From NCBI GenBank assembly GCA_002423205.1, contig DIUZ01000024.1, forward strand, positions 56,735-117,831: a stretch of 61,097 bases of DNA. Direction: 5' to 3'. The DNA comes from Micavibrio sp. UBA6145. GTDB taxonomy: Bacteria; Pseudomonadota; Alphaproteobacteria; Micavibrionales; UBA1664. The notes under the pieces were generated by a model, which worked only from the letters and a program-made list of their open reading frames with translations, did not search any database and was not told the DNA's origin. The position numbers and the translations under genes were made by a program. Positions 9,978-18,530 of the stretch are shown piece after piece; positions within the stretch are counted from its first letter, which is position 1; each line of letters opens with the position of its first letter.

Positions 9978-10670
9978 ATGAGCAAGCTTCGTTTTTCCGC
10001 CGAGTGGGTGTTGTGCGTTTTTGTGCCGTGCGCGTTTTTCGCGCTGTCGGTGTATGTCGAACGCGTTATGGGTTACCGGTGCTTTACCGCTTGTGAAGAT
10101 GGGCCGGTCGAGTATGTGCAGGCGCTGGTCTGCTTTATGGCGTTTATTGTGGGTGCCATTTTCTGGACCAAAACACGCGATTATCCGTTATGGATGCGGG
10201 CGTTTTTCATGGTCGGTATCGTTGGTGCGCTTTACGCGGCGTTTGAGGAAGTCAGCTATGGCCAGCGTATTTTCGGCTGGGTCACACCGGAAAGCTGGGG
10301 GCTGGTCAATGACCAGTATGAAACCAACCTGCACAACGCGTCGTCATGGCTGGACCAGAAGCCGCGCCTGATTTTGTTCATCGGTTCGATTGTCGGTGGG
10401 TTGATGATACCGGCTTTGCGCAGATGGAAGCCCATATTGCTGCCGCAGAAATTTGCGCCGGTGTACCCGTCGAACGGCGTGGTGATCACTGCCGCATTCA
10501 GTTTGTTCGTCTATGTGTTCCGTGGCATCACCGAAGCGCTCGGCAGGCCCGAATTATTCATGATCGAACGCGGCAGTGAAGCGCAGGAGATTTACCTGTA
10601 CTGGTTCGTCTTCCTGTATTTCTGGCTGAAAAACCGTGAAATTACGGTTTCAGCAATACGCGGGCGTTAA
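9978..10670 (+). CDS. Uncharacterised integral membrane protein (EEVSYGQRIFG family)
   Basis: 230 aa with about six membrane segments. It carries the conserved block FEEVSYGQRIFGWVTPE followed by NLHN, which I recall from a widespread family of bacterial membrane proteins of unknown function (usually EEISWGQRIFG...NLHN). The acidic EE pair next to aromatic residues, at the end of a membrane segment, suggests a buried active or metal site. It follows the LemA-like and Cys-rich genes on the same strand after a 37-base gap and may belong to their operon. Its last 29 bases overlap the convergent SIMPL gene. Confidence 0.7.
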   Translation: MSKLRFSAEWVLCVFVPCAFFALSVYVERVMGYRCFTACEDGPVEYVQALVCFMAFIVGAIFWTKTRDYPLWMRAFFMVGIVGALYAAFEEVSYGQRIFGWVTPESWGLVNDQYETNLHNASSWLDQKPRLILFIGSIVGGLMIPALRRWKPILLPQKFAPVYPSNGVVITAAFSLFVYVFRGITEALGRPELFMIERGSEAQEIYLYWFVFLYFWLKNREITVSAIRGR

Positions 10671-11385
10671 CCGTCAGGGTCACATCCTGTTCGCCGGATT
10701 GCGCCACCGGTGCCGCCATGCCGGCGTCCGCCATTTCCGCGCGCATCGACATGGTTTTGTACATCGGCGGTTGCGGCGTATAGGCGTTATCGATGTTCAC
10801 TTCCAGGATTTCGTAATTGCCCTTGCCGAGTGCGGTTTGTGCAATTTTCGCTTTGTCGCCGATGCCTTTGAGGGCCTTGGCCATCAGGTCGTCACGCACC
10901 GCGTCTGATTTCTCGTTCGACAGGGTGTAGTTCAGGCCTTCCATGATGAAGCCCATGCCCTGAATCTTACCGGCAAGCTCAAGCAGCTTTGCGGAGTCTT
11001 TTGATTCAAAGCGGATGGTCTGTGCACCGCGCCATTTTTTGACGGGGTTTGCGATGATGCCGGTTTTCGGGTCCGGTTTGCCGTCTTCATACTGATAGAC
11101 ATAGTAACCGCCGGTCGATGTTTTGACTTCGCTGTAAGCCTTGGTCGTGGCCAGCGCGTTTGCCATCTGGCGGTTGATGTTGTTCTGAATGTCGGTAGCC
11201 GATGTGCCTTCCTGTTCGATGCGCAAGGACGATGTGAGCGTGTCCTGGCCCAGCGTCGTGCGCTGCGTGGCGGACAGGTTGATGATGGTCGTGCCGGCAG
11301 GCGGCAGGGCGATGACATTGTCATCGGCGAAAGCGGGGGCCGCAAGGGCGAGGGTTGAAAGGGCAGAGAGAAGAGCAATGCGCAT
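10642..11385 (-). CDS. Periplasmic SIMPL-domain (DUF541) protein
   Basis: 247 aa. Signal peptide with cleavage after AFA at about residue 20. The mature protein has the SIMPL/DUF541 layout: an opening strand with INLSATQRTTLGQD, helix with DIQNNINRQMANAL, and the final strand DVTLTVNARVLLKP. Family members (BP26, YggE) are soluble periplasmic or outer-membrane proteins linked to oxidative stress and, for BP26, channel-like oligomers. GGAGATATCC before the ATG is a good ribosome binding site. The 3' end overlaps the convergent membrane-protein gene by 29 bases. Confidence 0.87.
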   Translation of the reverse strand: MRIALLSALSTLALAAPAFADDNVIALPPAGTTIINLSATQRTTLGQDTLTSSLRIEQEGTSATDIQNNINRQMANALATTKAYSEVKTSTGGYYVYQYEDGKPDPKTGIIANPVKKWRGAQTIRFESKDSAKLLELAGKIQGMGFIMEGLNYTLSNEKSDAVRDDLMAKALKGIGDKAKIAQTALGKGNYEILEVNIDNAYTPQPPMYKTMSMRAEMADAGMAAPVAQSGEQDVTLTVNARVLLKP

Positions 11386-11460
11386 GGATATCTCCGTTGG
11401 TTGACGAAGTATAACCTAGTTACACAAAAGGGCTTTGGAAAGGCGGCAAAAGGACAGTAT

Positions 11461-11877
11461 TCAGGCGGTTTCGTCGAAGCTTTGCAGCATTTCGCGTTCC
11501 ATCTCGCTGGCGACGCGGATAACGGCGGCGTTGGCCCTGTAGGCGTTGGCGGCGTTTTGCAGGTTTACGATTTCGGTCGCAAGATCGATATCCGGCGTTG
11601 CGATCAGGCCGTTTTGATCTGCGTATTGCGCATCCGGGTCATAAACGGTGGTCGTGCCGTTTTCACGCGGGGCATAGGCGCTTTTTACGCCCTGCGGCGC
11701 GCCGTCCTGCGTGGTTACGGATGTCTGTACGACATCGACGGGGGTGTAGGGTTGGGGGCCTTCGCCGTTTGCGGTGGCGCCGGACGTGCCCGCATTCGCG
11801 ATGTTATTCGCGCTCGCGTTGGCGCGTTTACCGGCGGCATTGAGGCCACTTAACGCAATGGACAGCGGGTTAGTCAT
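11461..11877 (-). CDS. Orphan FlgC-like flagellar rod protein
   Basis: 138 aa with both ends of the flagellar rod/hook protein family. The N-terminal helix has NPLSIALSGLNAA and NNIANAGTSG; the C-terminal helix has DLATEIVNLQNAANAYRAN and MEREMLQSF. The match is closest to the proximal rod protein FlgC (about 135-140 aa), although these genes usually sit with flgB and fliE. No other flagellar gene is near, so this is a displaced rod gene or a paralogue. A TATTAT box lies 6 bases before its ATG (11884-11889 on the plus strand), so the mRNA may be leaderless. Confidence 0.8.
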   Translation of the reverse strand: MTNPLSIALSGLNAAGKRANASANNIANAGTSGATANGEGPQPYTPVDVVQTSVTTQDGAPQGVKSAYAPRENGTTTVYDPDAQYADQNGLIATPDIDLATEIVNLQNAANAYRANAAVIRVASEMEREMLQSFDETA

Positions 11878-11932
11878 ATGGGAATAATAGCATGAAGCAT
11901 CTTACCAAACCATAAAGCACCAAGGGTTGTTC

Positions 11933-12340
11933 ATGAAATTCCGTCTTTTCATAGGGTTAGCAGCCGCCGGCATCGCGCTTGCCGCATGCCAGGGACAGCG
12001 CCACGGCTATCCGTATGATTTCAAACCCTATATCCAGAATGAACAGCATGCCCTGCCTCAGGCGTATCCCGACCAGCTTTGGGCATACCCGGAAGGCACC
12101 CCGCCGGAGCAGATCGTGGCCGGATGGAAGACGGCGCAACTGGTGACGGATGTATATGAATACAAAGGTGCCACGCGCGTTGATGTCGGCCCGCAATTCT
12201 ACAATCTGCCGGCGTCGGGCCAGCGCGGTCTGGCCAACGCGGTATCGCGCATGTACCGCTCCAATAATTTTCTTCTGATGGATCATTACCGCGAGCGTCC
12301 GGTCGGCATTTATACGCCCACCGGCCTGCATATGTACTAA
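11933..12340 (+). CDS. Small lipoprotein of unknown function
   Basis: 135 aa. The ATG at 11933 is preferred to an upstream TTG because it gives a clean lipoprotein signal: MKFRLFIGLAAAGIALAAC, with lipobox LAAC and lipidated Cys at residue 19. The mature part is Tyr- and Pro-rich (YPYDFKPY, GPQFYNLPASGQRGLANAV) without a family I recognise. No Asp at +2, so outer-membrane sorting is expected. Its stop overlaps the stop of convergent miaA by 4 bases. Confidence 0.8.
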   Translation: MKFRLFIGLAAAGIALAACQGQRHGYPYDFKPYIQNEQHALPQAYPDQLWAYPEGTPPEQIVAGWKTAQLVTDVYEYKGATRVDVGPQFYNLPASGQRGLANAVSRMYRSNNFLLMDHYRERPVGIYTPTGLHMY

Positions 12341-13209
12341 GCGATCATTTCGTCGGCTTTTATCTGGTGGCGCAGCCATGTGCGCTGGCGCTTGGTGTAT
12401 TGGCGCGTTTCGATGACCGTAGCTTCCATAGCGTCGTCCATCGACATGTCCCCATTGAGGGTTTTGCGTAAATTTCGAAAGCCATGCGCCATGACGATCA
12501 GTGCGTCGGGCGCGACCACACCTGTATCAATTTTATCAGACAGGGTTTTGACTTCATCCATCACGCCCGCCTTCATCATATTGCCAAGCCGCGTGCGGAT
12601 ATTGCGTTCCAGTATCTCTTTATCCGGGTTGATGGCGACGACGTGATAAGTCCATTCACCGTGCAGTTTTTTTGGCGGCATGTTTTGCCAGACGCTTAAT
12701 GACTCGCCGGTGGCTTCCAATACTTCCATGGCGCGCATCAGGCGCTGTGTGTCGCCGGCCTTAAGACGCTGCGCCATGACGGGATCGCGCGATTGCAGGT
12801 CGGCGTAGATGTCTTCGCGGGTGCGCGCACGCACGGCATCGCGGATATCGGCCGGGATGTCCGGCATGGGCGATAACCCTTCCATCAACGCCTTGAGATA
12901 CAGGCCGGTACCGCCGACGATGTACGGGGTTTTACCGGCGTCAAACGCGGTGCGGATTTCAGATGCGGCCATATCGACCCAGCTGGCGGCGGTGACGCTC
13001 TTATCCGGTTTTAATACGCCGTACAGCGCGTGGGAGAGGCCCGCCTGTTCATGGAGCGGCGGCTGCGCGGTCAGGATGGGCAGCGCGTCGTAACACTGCA
13101 TCGCGTCGGCGTTGATGATATGTGCGTTGTCATGCGCACCACGGGCAACGGCCAGGGCGGATTTGCCACTGGCCGTTGGACCCATGATTACGGTGATTTT
13201 TTGTGCCAT
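12337..13209 (-). CDS. miaA: tRNA dimethylallyltransferase MiaA
   Basis: 290 aa. Transfers the dimethylallyl group to N6 of A37 in tRNAs reading UNN codons. P-loop GPTASGKSA at residues 10-18; INADAMQCYDALPILTAQP matches the substrate-binding segment (NADSMQVYR...TAKP elsewhere); IVGGTGLYLKALMEG is the prenyl-donor motif; the C-terminal part has ETRQYTKRQRTWLRHQ. Length is normal. Its ATG overlaps the stop of the upstream htrA gene by one base (TAATG), so translation is probably coupled to htrA. Confidence 0.96.
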   Translation of the reverse strand: MAQKITVIMGPTASGKSALAVARGAHDNAHIINADAMQCYDALPILTAQPPLHEQAGLSHALYGVLKPDKSVTAASWVDMAASEIRTAFDAGKTPYIVGGTGLYLKALMEGLSPMPDIPADIRDAVRARTREDIYADLQSRDPVMAQRLKAGDTQRLMRAMEVLEATGESLSVWQNMPPKKLHGEWTYHVVAINPDKEILERNIRTRLGNMMKAGVMDEVKTLSDKIDTGVVAPDALIVMAHGFRNLRKTLNGDMSMDDAMEATVIETRQYTKRQRTWLRHQIKADEMIA

Positions 13210-14813
13210 TACGGGGCAGGTTTCGGATCAACCGGAAGGGCCGGGGCCAGTTCAGCCTTCGGATCTTTCGGGGACGGTTTGCCCAGATCGGGTTTTTCGT
13301 CGCCCAGCTTCACCGCGATGAACTGGATGTCGCCCTGGCGGTTGATGAGCATCAGAACGCTGGTTTTCTTCGCAGCTTTTGCATCGGCAATCACCTTGGT
13401 GACGTCTGATACTGCCTTGAGTTGCGTCTGGTTCATTTCAACGATCACGTCGCCTTCGGCCAGGCCTTTGCGGGCGGCGTCGGAGTTGTTCTCGATATCC
13501 ATGACCACAAGGCCGCTGACATCGGTGGCAATACCAAACTGGTTACGCAGGGTCGGCGTGACGGCCAGAACCTTGATTCCCAGTTCCTTGACGGTCTCGC
13601 CCAGCAGCGGCGCTTCGGGTTCAGCGGGGCTGGCTTTTTCAACCAGGCCCTGGTCTTCGGCGACTTCAAGTTCGCCGACCACGACATTCAGGGTCAGTTC
13701 CTTGCCGTCGCGCCAGACTACCATCGGTGCGGCCTTGCCGATTTCGGCGTCAGCCACGATGCGGGGCAGGGCGCGCATGTCGTTTACGTTCTTGCCTGCA
13801 AATTTCAGGATGACGTCGCCGGCCTTCACGCCGGATTTTTCAGCCGGGCCCGTACTGGTCAGCGATGCGACGAGTGCGCCGCGCGTCTTGCCGAGGTTCA
13901 GGGATTCAGCAATCTCGTCCGTGACGGTCTGGATACGAACGCCGAGCCAGCCGCGGCGGGTTTTGCCGTACTTGGTCAGTTGATCCAGAATGGATTTGGT
14001 CATGTTGGACGGGATGGCAAAGCCAATGCCGACCGAACCGCCGGACGGCGAGAAGATGGCCGTGTTGATGCCGATCACTTCACCGCGCAGGTTAAACATC
14101 GGGCCGCCGGAATTGCCGCGGTTGATGGATGCGTCGGTCTGGATGAAATCATCATACGGGCCGGCGTTGATGTCGCGTTTGCGTGCGGACACGATACCGG
14201 CGGTAACCGTGCCGCCAAGGCCGAACGGGTTGCCGATGGCCATAACCCAGTCACCCACGCGCATAGCGTCGGAATCGCCAAAAGGCGCGGCGGCAATGTT
14301 GTGACCTTTCAGGTCAGCCTGCAGCAGGGCGATGTCGGTCTTGTCGTCTTTGCCCACGACGCTGGCGTTGACGATGGTGGTGTCATGCAGGGTGACGCGG
14401 ATTTCCTGCGCGTCCTTGATGACGTGGTTGTTGGTGACGATGTACCCCTTGTCCTTGTCGATAATGAAGCCGGAACCCAGCGACGTGGCGGGGACCTGCG
14501 GGTTTTCGCCCTGATGGCGTTTCATGTATTCGTTGAAGAAGTCTTCGAACGGGGTGCCCTGCATGCCGGGTGGCAGTTCGCCGGGGGCCATGTCTTCGCC
14601 GCCTTCGCCGGAGTCACTGGTTTTCTGCGTGGATGAAATGTTGACCACGGTCGGCAAAAGCTTGTCCGCCAGATCGGCGAAGCTGACCGGCACCATGGTC
14701 GGCGGCGCGGAGGGGGTGAGGGCGGCAGCCGGATTTTCGGCGCCCGAGAAGGCGAAAATGGCAATGGCACCAGCGGCAAAGGCGGTGCAGGTCAAAAGAG
14801 CATTACGGAGCAT
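13209..14813 (-). CDS. degP: Periplasmic HtrA/DegP-type serine protease
   Basis: 534 aa from the ATG at 14813; an upstream TTG would only add nine residues before the signal sequence. N-terminal signal peptide or anchor (about residues 5-24), Pro-rich linker, then a trypsin-like domain with the triad His130 (NNHVIKD), Asp160 (TDIALLQ) and Ser235 (NRGNSGGPMF), followed by two PDZ domains (LGVRIQTVTDEIAESL... and LGIKVLAVTPTLRNQ...). It degrades or refolds misfolded envelope proteins. Which of several Do-family paralogues it is (DegP, DegQ, MucD) cannot be told here. Coupled by TAATG to miaA downstream; divergent from mrp. Confidence 0.93.
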   Translation of the reverse strand: MLRNALLTCTAFAAGAIAIFAFSGAENPAAALTPSAPPTMVPVSFADLADKLLPTVVNISSTQKTSDSGEGGEDMAPGELPPGMQGTPFEDFFNEYMKRHQGENPQVPATSLGSGFIIDKDKGYIVTNNHVIKDAQEIRVTLHDTTIVNASVVGKDDKTDIALLQADLKGHNIAAAPFGDSDAMRVGDWVMAIGNPFGLGGTVTAGIVSARKRDINAGPYDDFIQTDASINRGNSGGPMFNLRGEVIGINTAIFSPSGGSVGIGFAIPSNMTKSILDQLTKYGKTRRGWLGVRIQTVTDEIAESLNLGKTRGALVASLTSTGPAEKSGVKAGDVILKFAGKNVNDMRALPRIVADAEIGKAAPMVVWRDGKELTLNVVVGELEVAEDQGLVEKASPAEPEAPLLGETVKELGIKVLAVTPTLRNQFGIATDVSGLVVMDIENNSDAARKGLAEGDVIVEMNQTQLKAVSDVTKVIADAKAAKKTSVLMLINRQGDIQFIAVKLGDEKPDLGKPSPKDPKAELAPALPVDPKPAP

Positions 14814-14940
14814 GAGAAACCTTTTGTTTGCAGGGTCCAATGGTTAGATCCTGGCGCAAAATTTTGGCAAAATTGAGTTTAGACTGGCGCTCTTTGATTT
14901 CAAACACTTATATAGGATAGGTTTTTGATAAGGACATAAC

Positions 14941-15954
14941 ATGCTGGGTTTTGGCAAACGCAAACCATCCGAAGACGATATTCGCGCGCAACTGGCCGAT
15001 GTGCCGGTGCAATCCGTGCTGATTGATGGGCATGCGGTCAGTGTCGTTATTCTGGCCGAAGACGGTGCCCCGCATGAGACGTTGCGCCTGGATGTCGAAA
15101 AGCGCCTGCTTTCTGTCAAAGGGGTGGAGCGCGCGTCGGTGATTTTGACCGCTGAAAAACAGGCGGCGGCCAAGAAAAAACCATCCGGCGGTATCGAAGT
15201 GCCGGTCAAAACCATCATCGCGGTCGCATCGGGCAAGGGCGGGGTCGGCAAGTCGACTGTGGCCATCAACATTGCCTGCGCGCTGTCACGCATGGGTATG
15301 CATGTGGGGTTGCTGGACGCCGATATTTACGGGCCGAGCCAGCCGCGCATGGCCGGTGTGCGCGGGCAAAAACCGGCGCGTGAAAATGAACGCATTATTC
15401 CGGTAGAGGCACACGGCCTGAAAATCATGTCGATGGGGTTCCTGGTCGACGAAGCCGCGCCGATGATCTGGCGCGGGCCCATGATCCAGTCCGCGCTCAA
15501 GCAGCTTTTGAAAGACGTGGCGTGGGAAGGGTGCGACGTGTTGATTATCGACATGCCGCCGGGCACGGGCGATGCGCAACTCACGCTGGCGCAGCAGGTG
15601 GATGTCAGCGGCGCGGTGATCGTGTCTACGCCGCAGGATATTGCGCTGATCGATGCTAAAAAGGGCCTTGAGATGTTCCGCAAGGTCGGGGTGCCGATTT
15701 TGGGCATTGTTGAAAACATGAGTTACTTCTGCTGTCCGTCATGCGGACACCGCGCCGAAATTTTCGGCCATGGCGGCGCGCGGGAAGAAGCAATGGCGGC
15801 GAATGTGCCGTTCCTTGGCGAGATCGCACTGGACGGCGATATCCGCAAGCTTTCGGACGCAGGTACGCCCATCGTGCTGGAACGCCCGGACAGCGAGCAG
15901 GCAAAGGCATTCATGGCGATTGCCGAGAAGGTTGCTGCGTCATTGCGAGCGTAA
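14941..15954 (+). CDS. apbC: Mrp/ApbC-type iron-sulfur cluster carrier ATPase
   Basis: 337 aa. Carries and transfers Fe-S clusters to apoproteins. A short N-terminal MIP18/DUF59-like domain (residues 1-75) lacks the usual DPE(L) signature. The deviant Walker A is GKGGVGKS at 99-106; the family block IIDMPPGTGDAQLTL follows; the cluster-binding CxxC is C265-x-x-C268 within FCCPSCGH. The last codons (A-S-L-R-A, stop) lie inside an extragenic palindromic repeat, so the C-terminus has been reshaped by that repeat. Divergent from degP. Confidence 0.93.
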   Translation: MLGFGKRKPSEDDIRAQLADVPVQSVLIDGHAVSVVILAEDGAPHETLRLDVEKRLLSVKGVERASVILTAEKQAAAKKKPSGGIEVPVKTIIAVASGKGGVGKSTVAINIACALSRMGMHVGLLDADIYGPSQPRMAGVRGQKPARENERIIPVEAHGLKIMSMGFLVDEAAPMIWRGPMIQSALKQLLKDVAWEGCDVLIIDMPPGTGDAQLTLAQQVDVSGAVIVSTPQDIALIDAKKGLEMFRKVGVPILGIVENMSYFCCPSCGHRAEIFGHGGAREEAMAANVPFLGEIALDGDIRKLSDAGTPIVLERPDSEQAKAFMAIAEKVAASLRA

Positions 15955-16045
15955 CAACGTGAAGCGAAGCAATCCATGCATGAGAGCGATTTGATAAATC
16001 GTATGGATTGCCGCGTCGCCGCTTAGGGCGGCTTCTCGCAATGAC
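15939..16045. repeat. Extragenic palindromic (REP-like) element
   Basis: Imperfect inverted repeat. The left end GTCATTGCGAGCG is matched by CTCGCAATGAC on the right, and inner arms GCAATCCAT / ATGGATTGC flank a central AT-rich segment. Elements with ends CATTGCGAG and an inner GCAATCC are widespread in alphaproteobacterial intergenic DNA. It starts inside the mrp reading frame and provides its stop codon. I saw only one copy in this window. Confidence 0.75.
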
Positions 16046-16054
16046 AAAAAGAAA

Positions 16055-16086
16055 ATCCGGGTTCGGCTTGGGGTCCGAACCCGGAT
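16055..16086 (-). terminator. Intrinsic terminator for the GGDEF gene
   Basis: Perfect 12-bp hairpin ATCCGGGTTCGG / CCGAACCCGGAT with an 8-base loop. Read on the minus strand it is followed by TTTTCTTTTT, so it ends transcription of the diguanylate cyclase gene, about 95 bases past its stop. It separates that gene from the repeat element. Confidence 0.75.
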
Positions 16087-16181
16087 CTCTTGGAAAGCGA
16101 CCTGCCCTTGGGGTTGAGGCTTGGGGTATCAACTAGAAACAAGTCGCGTACTCGTTCGGACGAAACGCCCGCCCGAATTCT

Positions 16182-16958
16182 TTAAGCCCGCACTTTCTCG
16201 GCCTTGGCGCGCGCTGCGCGCTTGGCTTTGACGGCGTACATGGAGCTGTCGGCACCGTGCAGGACGGCGTCAACCGTATCGCCGGCGGCGTAGGCACGCA
16301 TGCCGATGGAGGCACGGACGGGAATTTTTTCACCCTGCCAGCGCAGTGTCAGGGCGTTAAGGCGCATCGCCAGTTGCTGTGCGCGGTCAACCGCACCCAT
16401 GACATCGGCGTTGCTGAACAGGATCACGAATTCGTCGCCGCCAAGACGCGCAGCCGTGTCCATACGGCGGATCGTGGTTTTCAGCGTTTCGGCAACAAGG
16501 CGCAGGGCACCGTCACCGGCAGCATGGCCATAGGTGTCGTTGATCAGTTTGAAGTTATCGAGGTCGATCATCAGAAGCAGGCCGCCCTTGGTCTGGCCAC
16601 GCGTGGTGCGGTCCAGTTCGCGGTCGAAGGCTTCGATAAAGCCGCGACGGTTGGGCAGGGTGGTCAGCTCGTCCGTGGTGGCGATGCTTTCCAGCGTTTC
16701 AATGCGGGTGCGCTGCGCCTTCATCTGGAGATGGGCATCTTCCAGGGCGTTATGCGCCTCACGCAGCATATCAAGCGCGGTGGTGGCGATACGGCGCAGG
16801 GAGTCTTCGTCCATCTCCTGGCGGGTTTTGAGGCCGTTGAGACGGTCGTGCAGGGCGTCGGCCTTGTTCAGGTCGCCGCTTTGCAGCAGGTGAATTGCCG
16901 CAAACGCATCCGCGTTCAGATTAAGTGCTTTACCCTTGATAACCGCATCAGAAACCAT
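16182..16958 (-). CDS. Cytoplasmic diguanylate cyclase (GGDEF domain)
   Basis: 258 aa. Makes cyclic di-GMP from two GTP. No membrane segment; residues 1-90 are a helical, coiled-coil-like region without a known sensor domain, followed by the GGDEF domain. The active-site motif is GGDEF at 173-177, preceded by DLDNFKLINDTYGHAAGD. An inhibitory I-site RxxD (R164-D167) lies exactly five residues before GGDEF, so product feedback is expected. The C-terminus is basic and Ala-rich. GAAAGGATA before the ATG is a good ribosome binding site. Divergent from eipB; the divK-pleD signalling pair lies next along. Confidence 0.93.
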   Translation of the reverse strand: MVSDAVIKGKALNLNADAFAAIHLLQSGDLNKADALHDRLNGLKTRQEMDEDSLRRIATTALDMLREAHNALEDAHLQMKAQRTRIETLESIATTDELTTLPNRRGFIEAFDRELDRTTRGQTKGGLLLMIDLDNFKLINDTYGHAAGDGALRLVAETLKTTIRRMDTAARLGGDEFVILFSNADVMGAVDRAQQLAMRLNALTLRWQGEKIPVRASIGMRAYAAGDTVDAVLHGADSSMYAVKAKRAARAKAEKVRA

Positions 16959-17141
16959 GTTGTGTATCCTTTCGCTGGAATAGGTGTTGCGAAAGGCGTG
17001 CCAAAGTCACAACGCTTTAATATCTATATATATCAACAGGTTGTTAAAATGTGTTCTGGGCGGGGGTGCTGGATTATGGTCCGGTTTTGCCCGGGTGTTG
17101 TGCGCGGCGGTAAAAATTGCCGCGCCGCACCGATTGTCGTT

Positions 17142-17168
17142 CAGCTTAGGCACGATTTTTGCTAAAAT
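17142..17168 (+). promoter_or_regulatory. Possible promoter of eipB, near-leaderless
   Basis: TTCAGC, a 17-base spacer and TAAAAT (17163-17168), with the eipB ATG only 8 bases after the -10. The -35 is weak; the -10 is good. A transcript from here would start within a few bases of the ATG. There is no Shine-Dalgarno match upstream. Confidence 0.4.
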
Positions 17169-17176
17169 GATCACAT

Positions 17177-18100
17177 ATGAGCCTTAGAAAGATTCTCATG
17201 CTTGGCCTTGGTGCGGCGCTGCTGGCGTCGCCCTTTGCCGCCAGCCGGGTTTTCGCAACGTCCGCGACCCTGCCGCATGCGCCCAAGGCACCGTCCCCGT
17301 CGATTGTACCGGCCGTGAACAAGGTTGAAGTGTCCCCGCACCGCGCCCTTTACAAGGTGACGTTGTCGTCGGTGAACAGCGGCGGCCAGCTGGTCGATAT
17401 TTCCGGCAAGATGTATTTCGAGTGGAAAAAGACCTGCGATTCATGGACGACGGACCATCGTTCGTCATTGATGTATGAATATTCGGACGGCACCACCTCG
17501 CGTATCAATTCCGACTTTACGTCGTATGAAACGCTGGACGGCAAATCCTTAAGCTTTTCATCCAAGCGCGACAATAACGGTGTACCGTTTGAAGAGTATC
17601 GCGGTCATGCCACGCTGAACGAGGCGGATGGCAGCGCGCAGTACACCATTCCGGGCAATGTGAATTTCAAGCTGCCCAAGAACACGTTCTTTCCCATGGC
17701 GCATACGCACCAGATCCTGCAATCGGCCAAGAAGGGGCAGCGGTTCTTTAACGCGTCCCTGTTCGACGGTTCGGACGACCAGGGGCCGCAACAGGTTAAC
17801 GCCTTTATCGGTGATAAAATCGACCCGTTAAAGGGTGTTAATGTCACCAAATCCATCGATAAAAACCTGCTGGCCAGCCCGGCGCACCGCATGCGCCTTG
17901 CGTTTTTCCCGTCCGAGGACAATGACGGCAACGCCGACTATGAAATGGACCTGGTGGCGCTGGATAATGGAGTCGTCAGCGACATTAAAATCATCTACGA
18001 TACGTTCACCATCACCCAGAAACTGGTGGCGCTTGAGAAAATTGACCTGCCTGCCTGCACGGAAAATTCCGCTTATGCGCCTTCGGCCGACAAGCAATAG
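17177..18100 (+). CDS. eipB: Cell envelope integrity protein EipB (DUF1849)
   Basis: 307 aa periplasmic protein, conserved in alphaproteobacteria and needed for envelope integrity in Brucella. Signal peptide in about the first 27 residues. The mature domain starts with HRALYKVTL and has GKMYFEWKKTCDSW, RINSDFTSYE and LPKNTFFPMAHT, the DUF1849 pattern that forms a spiral beta sheet. Two cysteines, C87 and C294, match the conserved disulfide described for EipB. It lies 25 bases upstream of divK on the same strand and may be co-transcribed with it. Confidence 0.88.
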   Translation: MSLRKILMLGLGAALLASPFAASRVFATSATLPHAPKAPSPSIVPAVNKVEVSPHRALYKVTLSSVNSGGQLVDISGKMYFEWKKTCDSWTTDHRSSLMYEYSDGTTSRINSDFTSYETLDGKSLSFSSKRDNNGVPFEEYRGHATLNEADGSAQYTIPGNVNFKLPKNTFFPMAHTHQILQSAKKGQRFFNASLFDGSDDQGPQQVNAFIGDKIDPLKGVNVTKSIDKNLLASPAHRMRLAFFPSEDNDGNADYEMDLVALDNGVVSDIKIIYDTFTITQKLVALEKIDLPACTENSAYAPSADKQ

Positions 18101-18125
18101 CAGATAGAAAACGAACGTATTTCGT

Positions 18126-18527
18126 ATGGCCGCTCAAACTGTCCTGATCGTTGAAGATAACGAGTTGAACATGAAGCTGTTCAACGACCTGCTGGAAGCC
18201 CATGGCTACGGCACGGTGAAAACGCGCGAAGGCACACGTGTGCTTGAACTCGCGCGCGAACATAAACCTGACCTGATCCTTATGGACATCCAGCTTCCCG
18301 AAGTATCGGGTCTGGACCTGATCCGCTGGCTGAAAGAAGCCGAAGATCTGAAAAACATCCCGGTCATTGCCGTGACCGCATTCGCCATGAAGGGCGATGA
18401 AGACCGCATCCGTGAGACGGGCTGCGAAGATTATATTTCCAAACCGATTTCCGTGCTTTCGTTCATTGAAACGGTCCGAAAGCACCTTCAGACGCCGGCC
18501 GCCGCCACCGCCGCGGTGCAGGGGTAA
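18126..18527 (+). CDS. divK: Single-domain response regulator DivK
   Basis: 133 aa, one receiver domain and nothing else. Acidic pocket ED at residues 10-11, phospho-acceptor D54 in ILMDIQLPE, T84, and K106 in ISKP. In Caulobacter DivK relays PleC/DivJ state to DivL-CckA and so controls CtrA and polar asymmetry. Directly upstream of pleD with a 3-base gap, the same order as in Caulobacter and many relatives, which supports the name. Confidence 0.93.
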   Translation: MAAQTVLIVEDNELNMKLFNDLLEAHGYGTVKTREGTRVLELAREHKPDLILMDIQLPEVSGLDLIRWLKEAEDLKNIPVIAVTAFAMKGDEDRIRETGCEDYISKPISVLSFIETVRKHLQTPAAATAAVQG

Positions 18528-18530
18528 TTC

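Noticed and set aside
12337..12340. Overlap of two stop codons (lipoprotein and miaA) as a sign of error
   Set aside because: Both genes are intact and convergent; short overlaps of this kind are common here (also murB/murF).
13422..14636. 404-codon open frame on the plus strand opposite degP
   Set aside because: It mirrors the codon pattern of the htrA gene, which has full catalytic triad and PDZ domains; the opposite frame has no recognisable motif.
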